Shown here: positions 43,944-53,404 of the stretch, in pieces | How positions within the stretch are numbered: the first letter of the stretch is position 1 | Layout of the letters: every line of letters begins with the position of its first letter | Assembly: GCA_028707275.1 (NCBI GenBank) | Contig: JAQTUP010000002.1 | Location: 495,198 to 559,197 of the forward strand | Direction of reading: 5' to 3' | Source of the DNA: Gallionella sp. | Lineage (GTDB): Bacteria; Pseudomonadota; Gammaproteobacteria; Burkholderiales; Gallionellaceae | DNA: 64,000 nt | Program-made: the position numbers and the translations under genes | The notes under the pieces: generated by a model | What the model was told of the DNA's origin: nothing | The model's input: only the letters and a program-made list of their open reading frames with translations | The model's database searches: none

Positions 43944-45098
43944 ATGCGTAAACACTGGCTGTTATTCACCCAAACCGTAACCATAGCACTGGCCTTACTG
44001 TTCATCATTCACACGCTCAAGCCCGAGTTGCTGCCCAATGCGGCGCGAAACGGCGTGGTCACCCTGTATGAGAGCGCAGCACCCGCATCGAATGAGGCGC
44101 CCCCCATGACAGGCTTGAGCATCGCTGCAAAAAAAGCCATGCCTTCAGTGGTTAACATTTTCACCCGCACGATCATCAAGACGCCCGTCAATCCGTTCAT
44201 GGAAGACCCGCGCTTTCGCTTTTTCTTCGGTGATCAGGACAACACGCCGCAACAAAGATCGAGCCTGGGCTCGGGTGTCATCGTCAGCGCAGACGGCTTC
44301 ATTCTCACCAACCACCACGTGGTGGAAGCGGCCGATCAAATTGAAGTTGCTCTGACCGACGGCAGAAAGGCCGCCGCCCATGTGATCGGTTCAGATCCGG
44401 AAACCGACCTGGCCGTCATCAAGATAGATCTTCCCGGCAATATTCCCGCCATCACTTTCGGCCATCCCGAATCCGCGCATGTGGGCGACATGGTTCTGGC
44501 CATCGGCAATCCTTTCGGTGTAGGTCAAACCGTCACCATGGGCATCATCAGCGCGCTCAAACGCAACCATCTTGGCCTTAACACCTTCGAGAGTTTTATT
44601 CAGACCGATGCTGCCATCAATCCAGGTAATTCCGGAGGCGCTCTGGTCGATGTAAACGGCAACCTGATCGGTATCAGCAGCGCCATTTACTCGCCCAACG
44701 GGGGATCCCTGGGCATAGGTTTCGCCATACCGACCAGCACTGCAAAAAAGACCATGGAACAAATCATCCAGAACGGCTCGGTCACTCGCGGCTGGATAGG
44801 GGCTGGCATACAGGAACTCACGCCCGAGCTGGTCGATTCATTCAAGCTCAAAGAAACACGCGGCGTATTGATCACAGATGTCATACGCAACAGCCCGGCC
44901 GAACAAGCCGACATCAGAACAGGCGATATTCTGCTGTCGATCGACAGCCATCCAATCAATGACTGGAGCGCCATGCTCGAAACAGTTGCCAACCTGTCGC
45001 CCGGCAATATCGTCGTCGTCAAACTGCGGCGCAACGGCGCCGATATAAGCTCACAGGTAAAAATCGGCAGACGCCCGAAACCACGGCCACAAAATTAA
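43944..45098 (+). CDS. Membrane-anchored periplasmic serine protease (DegS/AlgW/HtrA type)
   Basis: 384 residues with an N-terminal membrane anchor (about 8-25), a trypsin-like domain with His in LTNHHVVEAAD, Asp in DPETDLAVIK and Ser in INPGNSGGALVD, and one C-terminal PDZ domain (about 280-375). One PDZ plus an uncleaved anchor points to the DegS/AlgW group, which cleaves anti-sigma factors on envelope stress, rather than DegP with two PDZ domains. No rpoE/rseA lies nearby, so the target is inferred only. Confidence 0.92.
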   Translation: MRKHWLLFTQTVTIALALLFIIHTLKPELLPNAARNGVVTLYESAAPASNEAPPMTGLSIAAKKAMPSVVNIFTRTIIKTPVNPFMEDPRFRFFFGDQDNTPQQRSSLGSGVIVSADGFILTNHHVVEAADQIEVALTDGRKAAAHVIGSDPETDLAVIKIDLPGNIPAITFGHPESAHVGDMVLAIGNPFGVGQTVTMGIISALKRNHLGLNTFESFIQTDAAINPGNSGGALVDVNGNLIGISSAIYSPNGGSLGIGFAIPTSTAKKTMEQIIQNGSVTRGWIGAGIQELTPELVDSFKLKETRGVLITDVIRNSPAEQADIRTGDILLSIDSHPINDWSAMLETVANLSPGNIVVVKLRRNGADISSQVKIGRRPKPRPQN

Positions 45099-45104
45099 AG
45101 ATCT

Positions 45105-45866
45105 TCAGGGGGCGATGGAGCTTCCGGACTCGCCGTTCCGAGTCGAGCGCTTTTCAATAGGCCGGGTCCAGCTCGCCACCACGATGCCCGCCTCATACAA
45201 CAACCACAGCGGGATCGCCAGCATGAGCTGCGAAACCACATCAGGAGGGGTAAAAATTGCGCCTATGACAAAGGCGCCGACCACGATGTAAGGGCGGATC
45301 TCACGCAACTTGACGACGCTGACCACGCCCATGCGAACCAGCAACACGACCGCCACCGGCACCTGAAAGGTGATGCCAAAGGCCATGAACATGGACAGCA
45401 CAAAACTCAGATACTTGTCGATATCGGTCATCACCGCAACACCCATAGGCGCTGCCGCCGTGACAAATCCAAACACCACCGGGAACACCACAAAGTAGGC
45501 GAAGGCCATACCACAGAAGAACAGCACGGTGCTGGCAAAAATCAACGGCACCACCATACGCTTTTCATGCTCGTACAAACCGGGGGCCACGAAGCGCCAA
45601 ACCTGATACAGAATATACGGGAGTGATATCAAAAAGGCTGCCATCAGAGCCACCTTGAGCGGCACGAAGAACGGCGTCGTGACATCGGTGGCGATCATCT
45701 GCCCGCCTTTGGGCAATTTGGCCAGCAACGGCTGAGCCAGCAGCGCGTACAAATCGGATGCCCACGGAAAAAGACAAATAAACACCAGCAGCAACACGAT
45801 TATCGAACTCATCAGACGTTTGCGCAATTCGATCAGGTGCGCGATAAAACTTTCACTGGTACTCAT
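45105..45866 (-). CDS. tatC: Twin-arginine translocase TatC
   Basis: Core receptor of the Tat pathway, 253 residues, six membrane helices. N-terminal SFIAHLIELRKRLM and the FVAPGLYEHEKR loop are family signatures. Its start overlaps the tatB stop by one base. Tat export is needed for ActB1 of this window, which has an RR signal. Confidence 0.96.
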   Translation of the reverse strand: MSTSESFIAHLIELRKRLMSSIIVLLLVFICLFPWASDLYALLAQPLLAKLPKGGQMIATDVTTPFFVPLKVALMAAFLISLPYILYQVWRFVAPGLYEHEKRMVVPLIFASTVLFFCGMAFAYFVVFPVVFGFVTAAAPMGVAVMTDIDKYLSFVLSMFMAFGITFQVPVAVVLLVRMGVVSVVKLREIRPYIVVGAFVIGAIFTPPDVVSQLMLAIPLWLLYEAGIVVASWTRPIEKRSTRNGESGSSIAP

Positions 45867-46213
45867 CAGGACTTGGGCGGTGCTGTCTCGTTAATCGATG
45901 GTGGCGGACTATCAGGCAGAGGCTGAGCGACTGCCCGATTGATTTGTTGCATCTGTTGATCGGCCGCAGCGCCAACTTGCTGCACCGACTGATGCAGCGC
46001 ACTGGCCTCAGCCTGAATTTTTTGCTGCAACTGGCGATAGTCATCCATCGCCATATCGCGGGCGATGTCGGACTTGACGCCATTGACATAGCGCTGAGCC
46101 CGACCGTACAGATGACCCAGGGTGCGCGCGACTTTCGGCAGGCGCTCAGGACCTATGACCACCAGCGCCACCACCATGACTACCATCAACTCACCCAGGC
46201 TAAAGTCAAACAT
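45866..46213 (-). CDS. tatB: Twin-arginine translocase TatB
   Basis: 115 residues: one N-terminal helix (FDFSLGELMVVMVVALVVIG), the GPERLPKVARTLG hinge and an amphipathic helix, then a charged Pro-rich tail. It forms the receptor with TatC. A 97-base gap containing a repeat element separates it from tatA. Confidence 0.95.
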   Translation of the reverse strand: MFDFSLGELMVVMVVALVVIGPERLPKVARTLGHLYGRAQRYVNGVKSDIARDMAMDDYRQLQQKIQAEASALHQSVQQVGAAADQQMQQINRAVAQPLPDSPPPSINETAPPKS

Positions 46214-46239
46214 TGTTGCTCACCACACCGAACTGGCTC

Positions 46240-46282
46240 AACATTTCCCTCTCCCCCGCCCTCTCCCGCAAACGTGCGAGGG
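46240..46282. repeat. C-rich REP-like element between tatA and tatB
   Basis: CCCTCTCCC...GCGAGGGGG forms an imperfect hairpin between tatA and tatB. It resembles the elements in trpC (55693-55734) and before lpdA (57901-58009), so it belongs to one dispersed family. Confidence 0.6.
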
Positions 46283-46310
46283 GGCAAAGTTTCGCTGCGC
46301 GAGTTTCATA

Positions 46311-46532
46311 TCAGATATTGCTGTGCGTTTTGCTTTTGACTTCGCCTTCGATGGTTTGTCCATCTTCGCGAATTTGCTTGGCCGGTTCGTCGGCAGGCGT
46401 GCCCATTCCTTCCTTGAAGCCCTTCACCGCGCCACCCAGATCGCTGCCGATATTGCGCAGCTTTTTGGTACCAAACACCAACATGACCACGACCAACACG
46501 ATCAACCAATGCCAAATACTCAATGAACCCAT
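46311..46532 (-). CDS. tatA: Twin-arginine translocase TatA
   Basis: 73 residues with the N-terminal helix ([20 protein letters not shown]), the [17 protein letters not shown] amphipathic helix and a charged tail. Forms the pore-like component of Tat. It starts 15 bases after hinT, at the end of the his operon, a common arrangement in betaproteobacteria. Confidence 0.95.
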   Translation of the reverse strand: MGSLSIWHWLIVLVVVMLVFGTKKLRNIGSDLGGAVKGFKEGMGTPADEPAKQIREDGQTIEGEVKSKTHSNI

Positions 46533-46547
46533 GATTTTCTCCTTGAA

Positions 46548-46895
46548 TTAATGATGCCTGACCATAGGCGGAATCGTACTGCCACCGATGATATGCAAGT
46601 GCAAGTGAAAGACTTCCTGACCTCCGCCGCGCCCTGTATTGATCACCGTGCGAAAGCCGTCGCCCAGCCCCTGCTCCCGAGCCAGCCTGGGCGCTAACAA
46701 CAACATTTTACCCAGCAGAGCCTGATGTTCATCCTGAGCATCAGCAAGGGATGCGATATGCTGCCTGGGGATTAACAACATATGCACCGGGGCTGCAGGA
46801 TTGATGTCATGAAACGCGATGACCTCATCGTCTTCATACACCTTGCCAGCTGGTATCTCACCGCGTGAAATCTTGCAAAACAGGCAGTCGCTCAT
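46548..46895 (-). CDS. hinT: HIT-family nucleotide phosphoramidase HinT
   Basis: 115 residues with the histidine triad HLHLHIIGG near the C-terminus and the N-terminal [20 protein letters not shown]. Hydrolyses AMP-lysine-type phosphoramidates. It overlaps hisE by 4 bases (ATGA) and is thus part of the his-tat transcription unit. Confidence 0.95.
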   Translation of the reverse strand: MSDCLFCKISRGEIPAGKVYEDDEVIAFHDINPAAPVHMLLIPRQHIASLADAQDEHQALLGKMLLLAPRLAREQGLGDGFRTVINTGRGGGQEVFHLHLHIIGGSTIPPMVRHH

Positions 46896-47209
46896 GTCTG
46901 CACCCGATTGTTCTTTTCGGCAATCCCCGACAGTCCTTCGCGACGCGCCAGCTCGGCCAGGACATCATCCGACGAGAGCCCGTGATGCGAGAGCATCACC
47001 ATGCAATGAAACCACAAGTCGGCTGTTTCATAGACAATGTGCGACAAGTCGCCCCCCTTGCTGGCCAGTATCGTCTCGGTCGCCTCTTCACCGATCTTCT
47101 TCAGAATGGCATCCTCGCCTTTACTGAACAACTTCGCGACATAAGAGCTGTCAGGAGACGCGAGCTTGCGCGCCTCTATCGTTTGGGTCAGTGTCTGTAA
47201 TATCGTCAT
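46892..47209 (-). CDS. hisE: Phosphoribosyl-ATP pyrophosphatase
   Basis: Second step of histidine synthesis. About 105 residues, with the MazG-like metal motif ([18 protein letters not shown], then DLWFH). The ATG at 47209 (MTILQTL) is preferred; the in-frame extension to 47239 adds ten residues with no family match. The heptamer array CAACTAT lies between hisI and this start. Confidence 0.94.
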   Translation of the reverse strand: MTILQTLTQTIEARKLASPDSSYVAKLFSKGEDAILKKIGEEATETILASKGGDLSHIVYETADLWFHCMVMLSHHGLSSDDVLAELARREGLSGIAEKNNRVQT

Positions 47210-47229
47210 ACTTATCCTAAAAACTCGGC

Positions 47230-47271
47230 CAACTATCAACTATCAACTATCAACTATCAACTATCAACTAT
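47230..47271. repeat. Heptanucleotide array CAACTAT between hisI and hisE
   Basis: Six perfect tandem copies of CAACTAT, starting directly at the hisI stop codon (the TGA is formed at its edge) and ending 20 bases before hisE. A second, sequence-unrelated heptamer array sits at the other end of hisI. Confidence 0.95.
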
Positions 47272-47702
47272 CAATTGCTTTGTTTGTATATCTCGTCAGG
47301 TGATTTAAGCACGTCATCAACGGGTTGCCACACCCCGTTTTCCAGGCGAGTGAAGAAACAACTTTGACGCCCGGTATGGCAGGCGATGCCGCCTTGTTGC
47401 TCGATTTGCAACAAAATCACATCGCTGTCGCAATCTAAACGAATTTCCAAAACCTTTTGAATATGGCCTGACTCTTCGCCCTTGTGCCAAATTTTGCGGC
47501 GGGAGCGCGACCAATAGACAGCCTCACTCTTTTGAAATGTCAGGCGTAACGCCTCGCGGTTCATCCACGCCACCATCAACACACGGCCCGTCGCGGCATC
47601 CTGAGCGATGGCCGGCACCAGACCGTCCGACGACCAGTTAACCTTATCCAGCCACGATTCATCACTGAATCCTGAATCCTGAATCCTGAATCCTGGCTTC
47701 AC
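47271..47702 (-). CDS. hisI: Phosphoribosyl-AMP cyclohydrolase
   Basis: Third step of histidine synthesis. 143 residues with [20 protein letters not shown], the zinc/metal motifs LDCDSD and [14 protein letters not shown]. The start is GTG at 47702, overlapping the hisF TGA. The first 12 residues ([11 protein letters not shown]) are read from heptamer GGATTCA repeats, and the normal family start lies near [11 protein letters not shown], so the N-terminus has been replaced by repeat-coded sequence. HisI is separate from HisE here. Confidence 0.94.
   Translation of the reverse strand: MKPGFRIQDSGFSDESWLDKVNWSSDGLVPAIAQDAATGRVLMVAWMNREALRLTFQKSEAVYWSRSRRKIWHKGEESGHIQKVLEIRLDCDSDVILLQIEQQGGIACHTGRQSCFFTRLENGVWQPVDDVLKSPDEIYKQSN
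47665..47692. repeat. Heptanucleotide array in the hisI start
   Basis: Four perfect copies of CTGAATC on the plus strand (GATTCAG on the coding strand), lying in the 5' end of hisI and coding for its extra N-terminal residues. Confidence 0.93.
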
Positions 47703-48457
47703 AGCCTAACCTCGATACCCTGCTCTGCCATATATTGTTTGGCTTGCGCGACCGTATATTCACCGAAGTGGAAAATGCTCGCTGCCAGTACCGCGTCAGC
47801 CCCGCCCAGTGTGACACCCTCGGCCAGATGCTGCAAATTGCCCACACCGCCACTGGCAATCACCGGAATATCCAGCGCGTCGGTCACAAGACGGGTTAGA
47901 GCCAGATCGAAGCCCTTCTTCTGGCCGTCCCGATCCATGCTGGTCAGCAAAATTTCACCCGCACCCAGGCGCTGCATCTTCGTCGACCACTCGACTACAT
48001 CCAGCCCCGTGGCGCGGCGTCCGCCGTGGGTGAACACTTCCCACCTGTCAGGCGCCACCTGCTTGGCATCGATGGCGACCACAATGCACTGAGAACCGTA
48101 ACGACTGGCAGCATCGGCGACTAACTGCGGATTGAGCACCGCAGAGGTGTTAATGCTGACTTTGTCAGCCCCGGCATTGAGCAAATTGCGCACGTCGATC
48201 ACCTCGCGCACACCTCCACCCACCGTCAACGGGATAAACACTTCAGATGCAACCTGCTCGATGATGCGAAAGATGATCCCCCTGTCGTCGGAGCTGGCCG
48301 TAATATCAAGAAATGTCAGCTCATCCGCGCCCTGCTCGTCATAACGACGCGCGATCTCGACCGGATCTCCGGCATCGCGTAACTCGACAAAGCTGACCCC
48401 TTTAACCACCCGACCGTGCGTGACATCCAGGCAGGGAATAATGCGTTTTGCCAACAT
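47699..48457 (-). CDS. hisF: Imidazole glycerol phosphate synthase cyclase subunit
   Basis: TIM-barrel cyclase that uses ammonia from HisH to make IGP and AICAR. 252 residues; begins [20 protein letters not shown] with the catalytic Asp in CLDV, and contains [15 protein letters not shown] with the second catalytic Asp and [15 protein letters not shown]. Three bases after hisA. Confidence 0.97.
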   Translation of the reverse strand: MLAKRIIPCLDVTHGRVVKGVSFVELRDAGDPVEIARRYDEQGADELTFLDITASSDDRGIIFRIIEQVASEVFIPLTVGGGVREVIDVRNLLNAGADKVSINTSAVLNPQLVADAASRYGSQCIVVAIDAKQVAPDRWEVFTHGGRRATGLDVVEWSTKMQRLGAGEILLTSMDRDGQKKGFDLALTRLVTDALDIPVIASGGVGNLQHLAEGVTLGGADAVLAASIFHFGEYTVAQAKQYMAEQGIEVRL

Positions 48458-48460
48458 AGA

Positions 48461-49210
48461 TTAGTGCGAAACTCCGGTTAATTCGTCTGCCAGCGCTTGC
48501 GCCGCACGAAAATCCAGCGTGCCTTCGTAAATCGCACGACCCGTGATCGCCCCGGTAATCCCCTCGCCCTGTACGGCACAGAGGCGGCGCACATCATCGA
48601 GATTGGTGATACCGCCGCTGGCGATAATAGGCACATGCAGCGGACGGGCAAGCTCGACGGTCGCCTCGATGTTCACTCCGGACAACATACCGTCGCGACC
48701 GATATCGGTGTAAATGATCGCTTCCACGCCATAATCTTCGAAGCGTTTAGCCAGATCACACACATCGTGCCCGGTGAGTTTTGACCAGCCATTCACGGCG
48801 ACCTTACCGCCCTTGGCATCCAGCCCCACCATGATGTGCCCCGGAAATGCGTCACAAGCTTCATGCAAAAAGCCGGGCACCTTTACAGCAGCGGTGCCGA
48901 CGATGATGTAAGTCACGCCCAGATCCAGATAACGTTCGATGGTTTCAAGATCGCGAATGCCACCACCCAGTTGCACCGGCACGTCCGCACCGACCGACTG
49001 AATGATGCTGCGCACGGCTGACTCATTCTTGGGCTTACCGGCGAATGCGCCGTTCAGGTCTACCAGATGCAAGCGCCTCGCGCCCTGGGCCAGCCAATGC
49101 AGCGCTGTGGCTGCGGGGTCTTCGGAAAATACGGTTGAATCTTCCATCACGCCCTGTTTGAGGCGAACACAATGACCGTCTTTTAAATCAATCGCAGGAA
49201 TTATTAGCAT
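48461..49210 (-). CDS. hisA: ProFAR isomerase
   Basis: TIM-barrel isomerase of histidine synthesis. About 249 residues; [20 protein letters not shown] at the start (catalytic Asp in AIDL) and [14 protein letters not shown] carrying the second Asp. The start at 49210 is chosen over an in-frame upstream ATG that would overlap hisH and add 11 hydrophobic residues not seen in the family. Confidence 0.96.
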   Translation of the reverse strand: MLIIPAIDLKDGHCVRLKQGVMEDSTVFSEDPAATALHWLAQGARRLHLVDLNGAFAGKPKNESAVRSIIQSVGADVPVQLGGGIRDLETIERYLDLGVTYIIVGTAAVKVPGFLHEACDAFPGHIMVGLDAKGGKVAVNGWSKLTGHDVCDLAKRFEDYGVEAIIYTDIGRDGMLSGVNIEATVELARPLHVPIIASGGITNLDDVRRLCAVQGEGITGAITGRAIYEGTLDFRAAQALADELTGVSH

Positions 49211-49223
49211 GGCGAGTAGTAAA

Positions 49224-49913
49224 TTAAGGATTCCATTGGACAAAATTTTGCAGCAGTTTCAGCCCTGCCGCTTGGCTTTTTTCCGGGTGAAATTGCACCC
49301 CAAAAAGGTTAGCTCGTGCCACCGCGCAGACAAACGGCAGCGGATAATCGCTGGTTGCCTGGACCAGGCTCGCATCTTGCGGTTTAACGTAGAAGCTATG
49401 CACATAGTAAAAGCGCGCGCCCTGGGCAATGCCGTCCCACAGGGGATGCTCATTATCCAGAGATTGCAGGTCGGGCTTCAGCCCGACATGTCGGGCTGAA
49501 GCCCGACCTGCATGAGTTACCTGATTCCATCCCATATGCGGCACCTTGAGCTTGTTGCCCTTCGCATCCTGCATATTACTGGAAAAGCGCACGACGTCGC
49601 CCGCCAACACACCAAGACCTGCCACGTCGCCTTCTGCGCTGTGTTCAAACAACATTTGCAGACCGATGCAGATACCCAGAAAAGGTTTGGATTTTGCGGC
49701 ATTGACAACTGCGCTGCGCAACCCCCGCGCATCCAGTTCGCGCATACAATCGGGCATCGCCCCCTGCCCTGGAAACACCACACGGCCTGCACGCTCAATC
49801 ACGCCAGGATCATCGGTGACAACAATTTTCAGTTCGGGCGCGACATGTCGCAAAGCCTGTTCGACTGAGCGCAAATTGCCCATGCCGTAATCAACGATCG
49901 CTACATCAACCAT
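49224..49913 (-). CDS. hisH: Imidazole glycerol phosphate synthase glutaminase subunit (with repeat insertion)
   Basis: Class I glutamine amidotransferase that feeds ammonia to HisF. 229 residues, longer than the usual 195-215. The nucleophile Cys is in [11 protein letters not shown] and the His-Glu pair in GVQFHPEKS. Between PHMGWNQV and HPLWDG, where homologs are short, lie about 20 extra residues including [17 protein letters not shown]. These are coded by a perfect 48-base palindrome of REP type (49465-49512) that keeps the frame. All catalytic parts are intact, so the enzyme is probably functional with an enlarged surface loop. Confidence 0.95.
   Translation of the reverse strand: MVDVAIVDYGMGNLRSVEQALRHVAPELKIVVTDDPGVIERAGRVVFPGQGAMPDCMRELDARGLRSAVVNAAKSKPFLGICIGLQMLFEHSAEGDVAGLGVLAGDVVRFSSNMQDAKGNKLKVPHMGWNQVTHAGRASARHVGLKPDLQSLDNEHPLWDGIAQGARFYYVHSFYVKPQDASLVQATSDYPLPFVCAVARANLFGVQFHPEKSQAAGLKLLQNFVQWNP
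49465..49512. repeat. 48-bp perfect palindrome (paired REP) inside hisH
   Basis: Both halves contain GGTCGGGCTTCAGCCCGAC, itself a hairpin, facing each other around a central ATG-containing CATG. The length is exactly 16 codons. The same unit appears between hisB and hisC and downstream of cyc2. Confidence 0.97.
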
Positions 49914-50513
49914 TTATAAACAACCTTTAGTAGAAGGCATCATGCCCGCCATGCGCGGGTCAGCCGCCAGTGCCATGCGCAACGCACGACCGAATGCCTT
50001 GAAAATCGTCTCGGCCTGATGATGTGCGTTGGAACCTGCCAGATTATCGATATGCAGCGTGATCAGCGCATGATTGACAAAGCCCTGAAAAAACTCATGA
50101 AACAAATCCACGTCGAACGAACCAATACTGCTGCGCACGAATTCACAATTAAACACCAGCCCCGGACGACCGGATATATCGAGCACCACGCGCGAGAGCG
50201 CTTCATCCAGCGGCACATAGGCGTGACCGTAGCGGGTCAATCCCTTCTTGTCGCCTATCGCCTGATTGAATGCCTGCCCCAGGGTAATCCCCAGGTCTTC
50301 CACGGTATGGTGCGCGTCGATGTGCAAATCACCTTTTGCCACAATATTAAGATCCAGCAAACCATGTCGCGCGATCTGGTCGAGCATGTGATCGAGAAAG
50401 GGCAGACCTGTATCAAAACTGGCCTGACCATTGCCATCCAGATTCAACTCGACGCTGATTCGGGTTTCCAGGGTATTGCGTGTAACTTTCGCGCTGCGCA
50501 TGTTTTTTTCCAT
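49914..50513 (-). CDS. hisB: Imidazoleglycerol-phosphate dehydratase
   Basis: Mn-dependent dehydratase, 199 residues, single-function form. The two metal-binding His motifs are DAHHTVED and NAHHQAE. Its stop abuts the hisH ATG. A second start at 50501 ([10 protein letters not shown]) has slightly better spacing to GGAA. Confidence 0.97.
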   Translation of the reverse strand: MEKNMRSAKVTRNTLETRISVELNLDGNGQASFDTGLPFLDHMLDQIARHGLLDLNIVAKGDLHIDAHHTVEDLGITLGQAFNQAIGDKKGLTRYGHAYVPLDEALSRVVLDISGRPGLVFNCEFVRSSIGSFDVDLFHEFFQGFVNHALITLHIDNLAGSNAHHQAETIFKAFGRALRMALAADPRMAGMMPSTKGCL

Positions 50514-50518
50514 TTATT

Positions 50519-50571
50519 GTAGGTCGGGCTTCAGCCCGACATTTGTTTCGTCGGGTTAAAACCCGACCTAC
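50519..50571. repeat. Paired REP element between hisC and hisB
   Basis: GTAGGTCGGGCTTCAGCCCG and the inverted copy ending CCCGACCTAC face each other around ATTTGTTTC. Each half forms its own hairpin and the outer arms also pair. The hisC stop codon TAG is the GTAG end of the element. Confidence 0.93.
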
Positions 50572-51641
50572 GAAAGGCTTTCCTGCAATGCGGCGATAAA
50601 ACGCTCGTTCTCCGCAGGCGTGCCCACCGTCACGCGCAGGCAATCCGTCAACTGCCCTCCGCTCAAACACTTGATCAGCACGCCGCGCTGTTTCAATCCT
50701 GCAAATACCAGAGGCGCATTCGCCACGCGAAACAACAGAAAATTAGCTTCAGAGGGATAAACCTGCACGCCCGCGATGGCACTCAGCTGCTGGTACAGCG
50801 CGGCCCTATCCTTTCTGATCTGATCTGCCTGCCCCAGCAACACGTCGTGATGATCCAGCAACTTTTGCGCTACCAGCTGCGGCAACACCCCGACATTATA
50901 CGGCAAACGCAGCTTTTCCAACTGATCGAGCCACAGTGAGCTGCCTGCCAGAAAACCCAGCCGCAAGCCCGCCATGCCGAGCTTGGAAAAGGTGCGCATC
51001 ACCAGCAAGTTGGGATAGCAGGTCAGATGAGGCACAAAACTGTCACAGGCAAACGCATAATACGCTTCGTCCACGACAACCAGCCCCGTCGAGGCGGCGA
51101 TGATCTGCCTGATATCGCTCGCCGAAAAAAGGTTCCCGGTCGGATTATTAGGATAGGCCAAAAAAATCAGCTCGGGCTGTTCGCTGCGGATCGCCGCCAG
51201 CGTCGCCGTCAGATCCAGAGAAAAATCGTCCCCCAGCGGCACACCCACATAGCGCATACCGACAAAAGTCGCGATCATCTTGTACATGACAAAAGAAGGC
51301 TCTACGGATAACAGCGCAGCCCCCGGCTTGTTCACCGCCATCGCCAGCAACTGAATCAACTCATCCGAGCCATTGCCGAGCAATACCCCCATCCCGTCCG
51401 GCAATGCCAGCAGCTGGCGGATTTTTTCCTTCAACAGGGCAGGATTCGGGTCGGGATAAAGATTGATGCGCGCATCTGCGACGGTCGCGGCAATTTCGTC
51501 CTTCAACCACTGCGGCAACAAATAGGGATTTTCCATCGCATCGAGCTTGATCATGCCTGTGCAATCGGGCACGTGATAAGCGGTGAGCGCGAGAATTTCG
51601 GGACGAATCAGATTATTGACCAACGAGGCAGCTTGTGACAT
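50568..51641 (-). CDS. hisC: Histidinol-phosphate aminotransferase
   Basis: PLP aminotransferase, about 357 residues, seventh step of histidine synthesis. The PLP lysine is in [15 protein letters not shown]; other motifs are [13 protein letters not shown] and [12 protein letters not shown]. The start ATG at 51641 ([16 protein letters not shown]) fits homologs, the upstream 27 residues do not. First visible gene of the his operon; its stop codon lies inside a REP element. Confidence 0.95.
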   Translation of the reverse strand: MSQAASLVNNLIRPEILALTAYHVPDCTGMIKLDAMENPYLLPQWLKDEIAATVADARINLYPDPNPALLKEKIRQLLALPDGMGVLLGNGSDELIQLLAMAVNKPGAALLSVEPSFVMYKMIATFVGMRYVGVPLGDDFSLDLTATLAAIRSEQPELIFLAYPNNPTGNLFSASDIRQIIAASTGLVVVDEAYYAFACDSFVPHLTCYPNLLVMRTFSKLGMAGLRLGFLAGSSLWLDQLEKLRLPYNVGVLPQLVAQKLLDHHDVLLGQADQIRKDRAALYQQLSAIAGVQVYPSEANFLLFRVANAPLVFAGLKQRGVLIKCLSGGQLTDCLRVTVGTPAENERFIAALQESLS

Positions 51642-51784
51642 GGAAGGCGGAAACAGATTAAAAAACTTTCGCAAGCTTACCACAGCTCGCCTGTTACGGG
51701 GAAAATGAAGCTGTAAAAACAATCATCACAGCCGCATGACAAAACCAAAGCTGACCTGGTCGACTGCAACTATTCCGCCCACGC

Positions 51785-51812
51785 AAAAAGGGAGACTTTC
51801 GTCTCCCTTTTT
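51785..51812 (-). terminator. Terminator downstream of cyc2
   Basis: AAAAAGGGAGAC and GTCTCCCTTTTT form a perfect stem around TTTC, with A and T tracts giving a T tail on either strand. It lies about 90 bases beyond the cyc2 stop and upstream of hisC. Confidence 0.88.
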
Positions 51813-51863
51813 ACTATTTGTTGCCGAATGAATCAGCCGATGCTCTGGCTAACCCATCCTGTG

Positions 51864-51890
51864 ATAGGTCGGGTTTTAACCCGACACTAC
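51864..51890. repeat. Single REP element downstream of cyc2
   Basis: ATAGGTCGGGTTTTAACCCG followed by ACACTAC. It is one half-unit of the same family as in hisH and between hisB and hisC. Confidence 0.85.
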
Positions 51891-51900
51891 GCACTTTTTC

Positions 51901-53169
51901 TTAGAACAATGCTTCCAACAACAGTGTTGTTGCTGACTTACCCATTGGGTTAACCAGGCCATTCCAGGCAGAGCCGGAGTTGCTTGTGTAGTTCAAGCCC
52001 AATTCGATGTTCTGTGCCAACTCGTAAGTTGCACCGATCATGATCGAATTATCGCCGGTTTGAGCGTAGTTACCGTTCTTGGCGCGACGTACTGCAGCTT
52101 GCAATGTAGCGATGCCTGGGATGACTTCCAGAGAACCTGCGATATTGAAGGAAGTAGAAGTTCCTTGTACCAGTGCGGCTACAGGAGCATTACCACCCTT
52201 GGTGATTGGAGACCAGCCTGCGTTCATGATGTTAGCATTAACTGCATCGCCAGGAGCAGTAGCGTAAGTCACATAAATACCTGTGCCCATGCCGCCCACT
52301 TCGCCTTGCAATTGAGCATCAACTACAGTTGCCTTAGCACTTTGCATAAGACCCAAAGCATTCATATTGCCGCTGAATGACTGGATACCAACGCCCGCAT
52401 CGAAACCACCCAGATCAAAGATACCGGCAGCGCGAACATAAGTCAGCGGCAGTGTATTTGCACCTACGCCAGGACCTACTGATGCGTATTTACCAACAGT
52501 GATGAAACCCAGGTTGTCGTTTGAAGCAACCAAACTTGCACCAGTTGCATTGCTGCGTGTACCCATGTACGAACCGGCGTAAGCGGCAGCAACGTGTTGC
52601 TTGTTAGGACCTGCGTTACCCATCATCTTGTGGGTATCAGCAGCGCCGGTGTTCAACAGTTCGAAGCCGTAAGCTGCGCCTTGACCGCCGGTGTAAGCTA
52701 CCAGACCAACGCGTGAGTCAGCAACAGGGAACAACAGAGCCAACTTAGCTGCGCCCAGTGCCGCGCCAGGACCACCTACACCCAACTCAGACAGGAAACC
52801 TGCTGATTCAGAGATGCGACCGCCGAAGAAAATCGACAGTTCACCACCGGAGCCAGGAACGCCGATCTTAGGAGCAGCTGCACCACCGGTGTTCTTTTCG
52901 TTCTGGTAATAAGCTGAAGACAGAACAGCCATGTTCAAAACGTTAGGCAATTCCAGATGTTCGCCCTCTACCTTACCTTGCGCGCCCATCATGGTGAAGC
53001 CGGCGCTCTTGAATGCGCGACCAAAACCGTTCAACAACGGGAAATGCTGGAAGTGACATGCAGAGCAAGCCATGCCTGTTTGACGTGCGAAAACTGGGAC
53101 AGCAGACGCTTCAGGAGCGAATGCAGCAGCAGCCATAACGGCTGCGATAGAGAGAACGATTTTTTTCAT
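51901..53169 (-). CDS. cyc2: Cyc2-like outer-membrane monoheme cytochrome-porin (Fe(II) oxidase candidate)
   Basis: 422 residues: Sec signal (ending PEASA), a short cytochrome part at about residues 24-60 with the Cyc2 signature FARQTGMACSACHFQHFPLL and NGFGRAFKSAGFTMMG (one heme c motif, CSACH), then a long alternating-strand region ending in Phe, consistent with a porin barrel. Cyc2 proteins of neutrophilic iron oxidisers carry electrons from Fe(II) outside into the periplasm. The gene stands alone between hisC and coq7, with its own terminator. The family match is by signature read by eye; substrate specificity is inferred. Confidence 0.9.
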   Translation of the reverse strand: MKKIVLSIAAVMAAAAFAPEASAVPVFARQTGMACSACHFQHFPLLNGFGRAFKSAGFTMMGAQGKVEGEHLELPNVLNMAVLSSAYYQNEKNTGGAAAPKIGVPGSGGELSIFFGGRISESAGFLSELGVGGPGAALGAAKLALLFPVADSRVGLVAYTGGQGAAYGFELLNTGAADTHKMMGNAGPNKQHVAAAYAGSYMGTRSNATGASLVASNDNLGFITVGKYASVGPGVGANTLPLTYVRAAGIFDLGGFDAGVGIQSFSGNMNALGLMQSAKATVVDAQLQGEVGGMGTGIYVTYATAPGDAVNANIMNAGWSPITKGGNAPVAALVQGTSTSFNIAGSLEVIPGIATLQAAVRRAKNGNYAQTGDNSIMIGATYELAQNIELGLNYTSNSGSAWNGLVNPMGKSATTLLLEALF

Positions 53170-53309
53170 GTTTTGTCCTTGATTAGTATTTTAAGTGACT
53201 TCAAGACCTCCCTGCCGCCACTGAGAACGGACTTTATAGAAACACCGTGGAAGGTGTCAAAAAAATTAATTCATACTGTTGTTTTTTTGCAACAGTGGTA
53301 AAAACCGGC

Positions 53310-53404
53310 GAGTGGGGAGTAGTAAGTAGGAAGTGGTAAAAGCAGGTTTGGAGATTCTTGCACCACTCCCCACTCCCCACTCCCCACTCCCCACTCACCA
53401 CTTT
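53310..53404. repeat. Inverted heptanucleotide arrays between coq7 and cyc2
   Basis: Left arm (53310-53338) has degenerate GTGGGGA-type heptamers; right arm (53362-53404) has four perfect CACTCCC copies in the opposite sense. The arms can pair around about 23 bases. The right arm runs into the coq7 stop codon. Confidence 0.85.
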
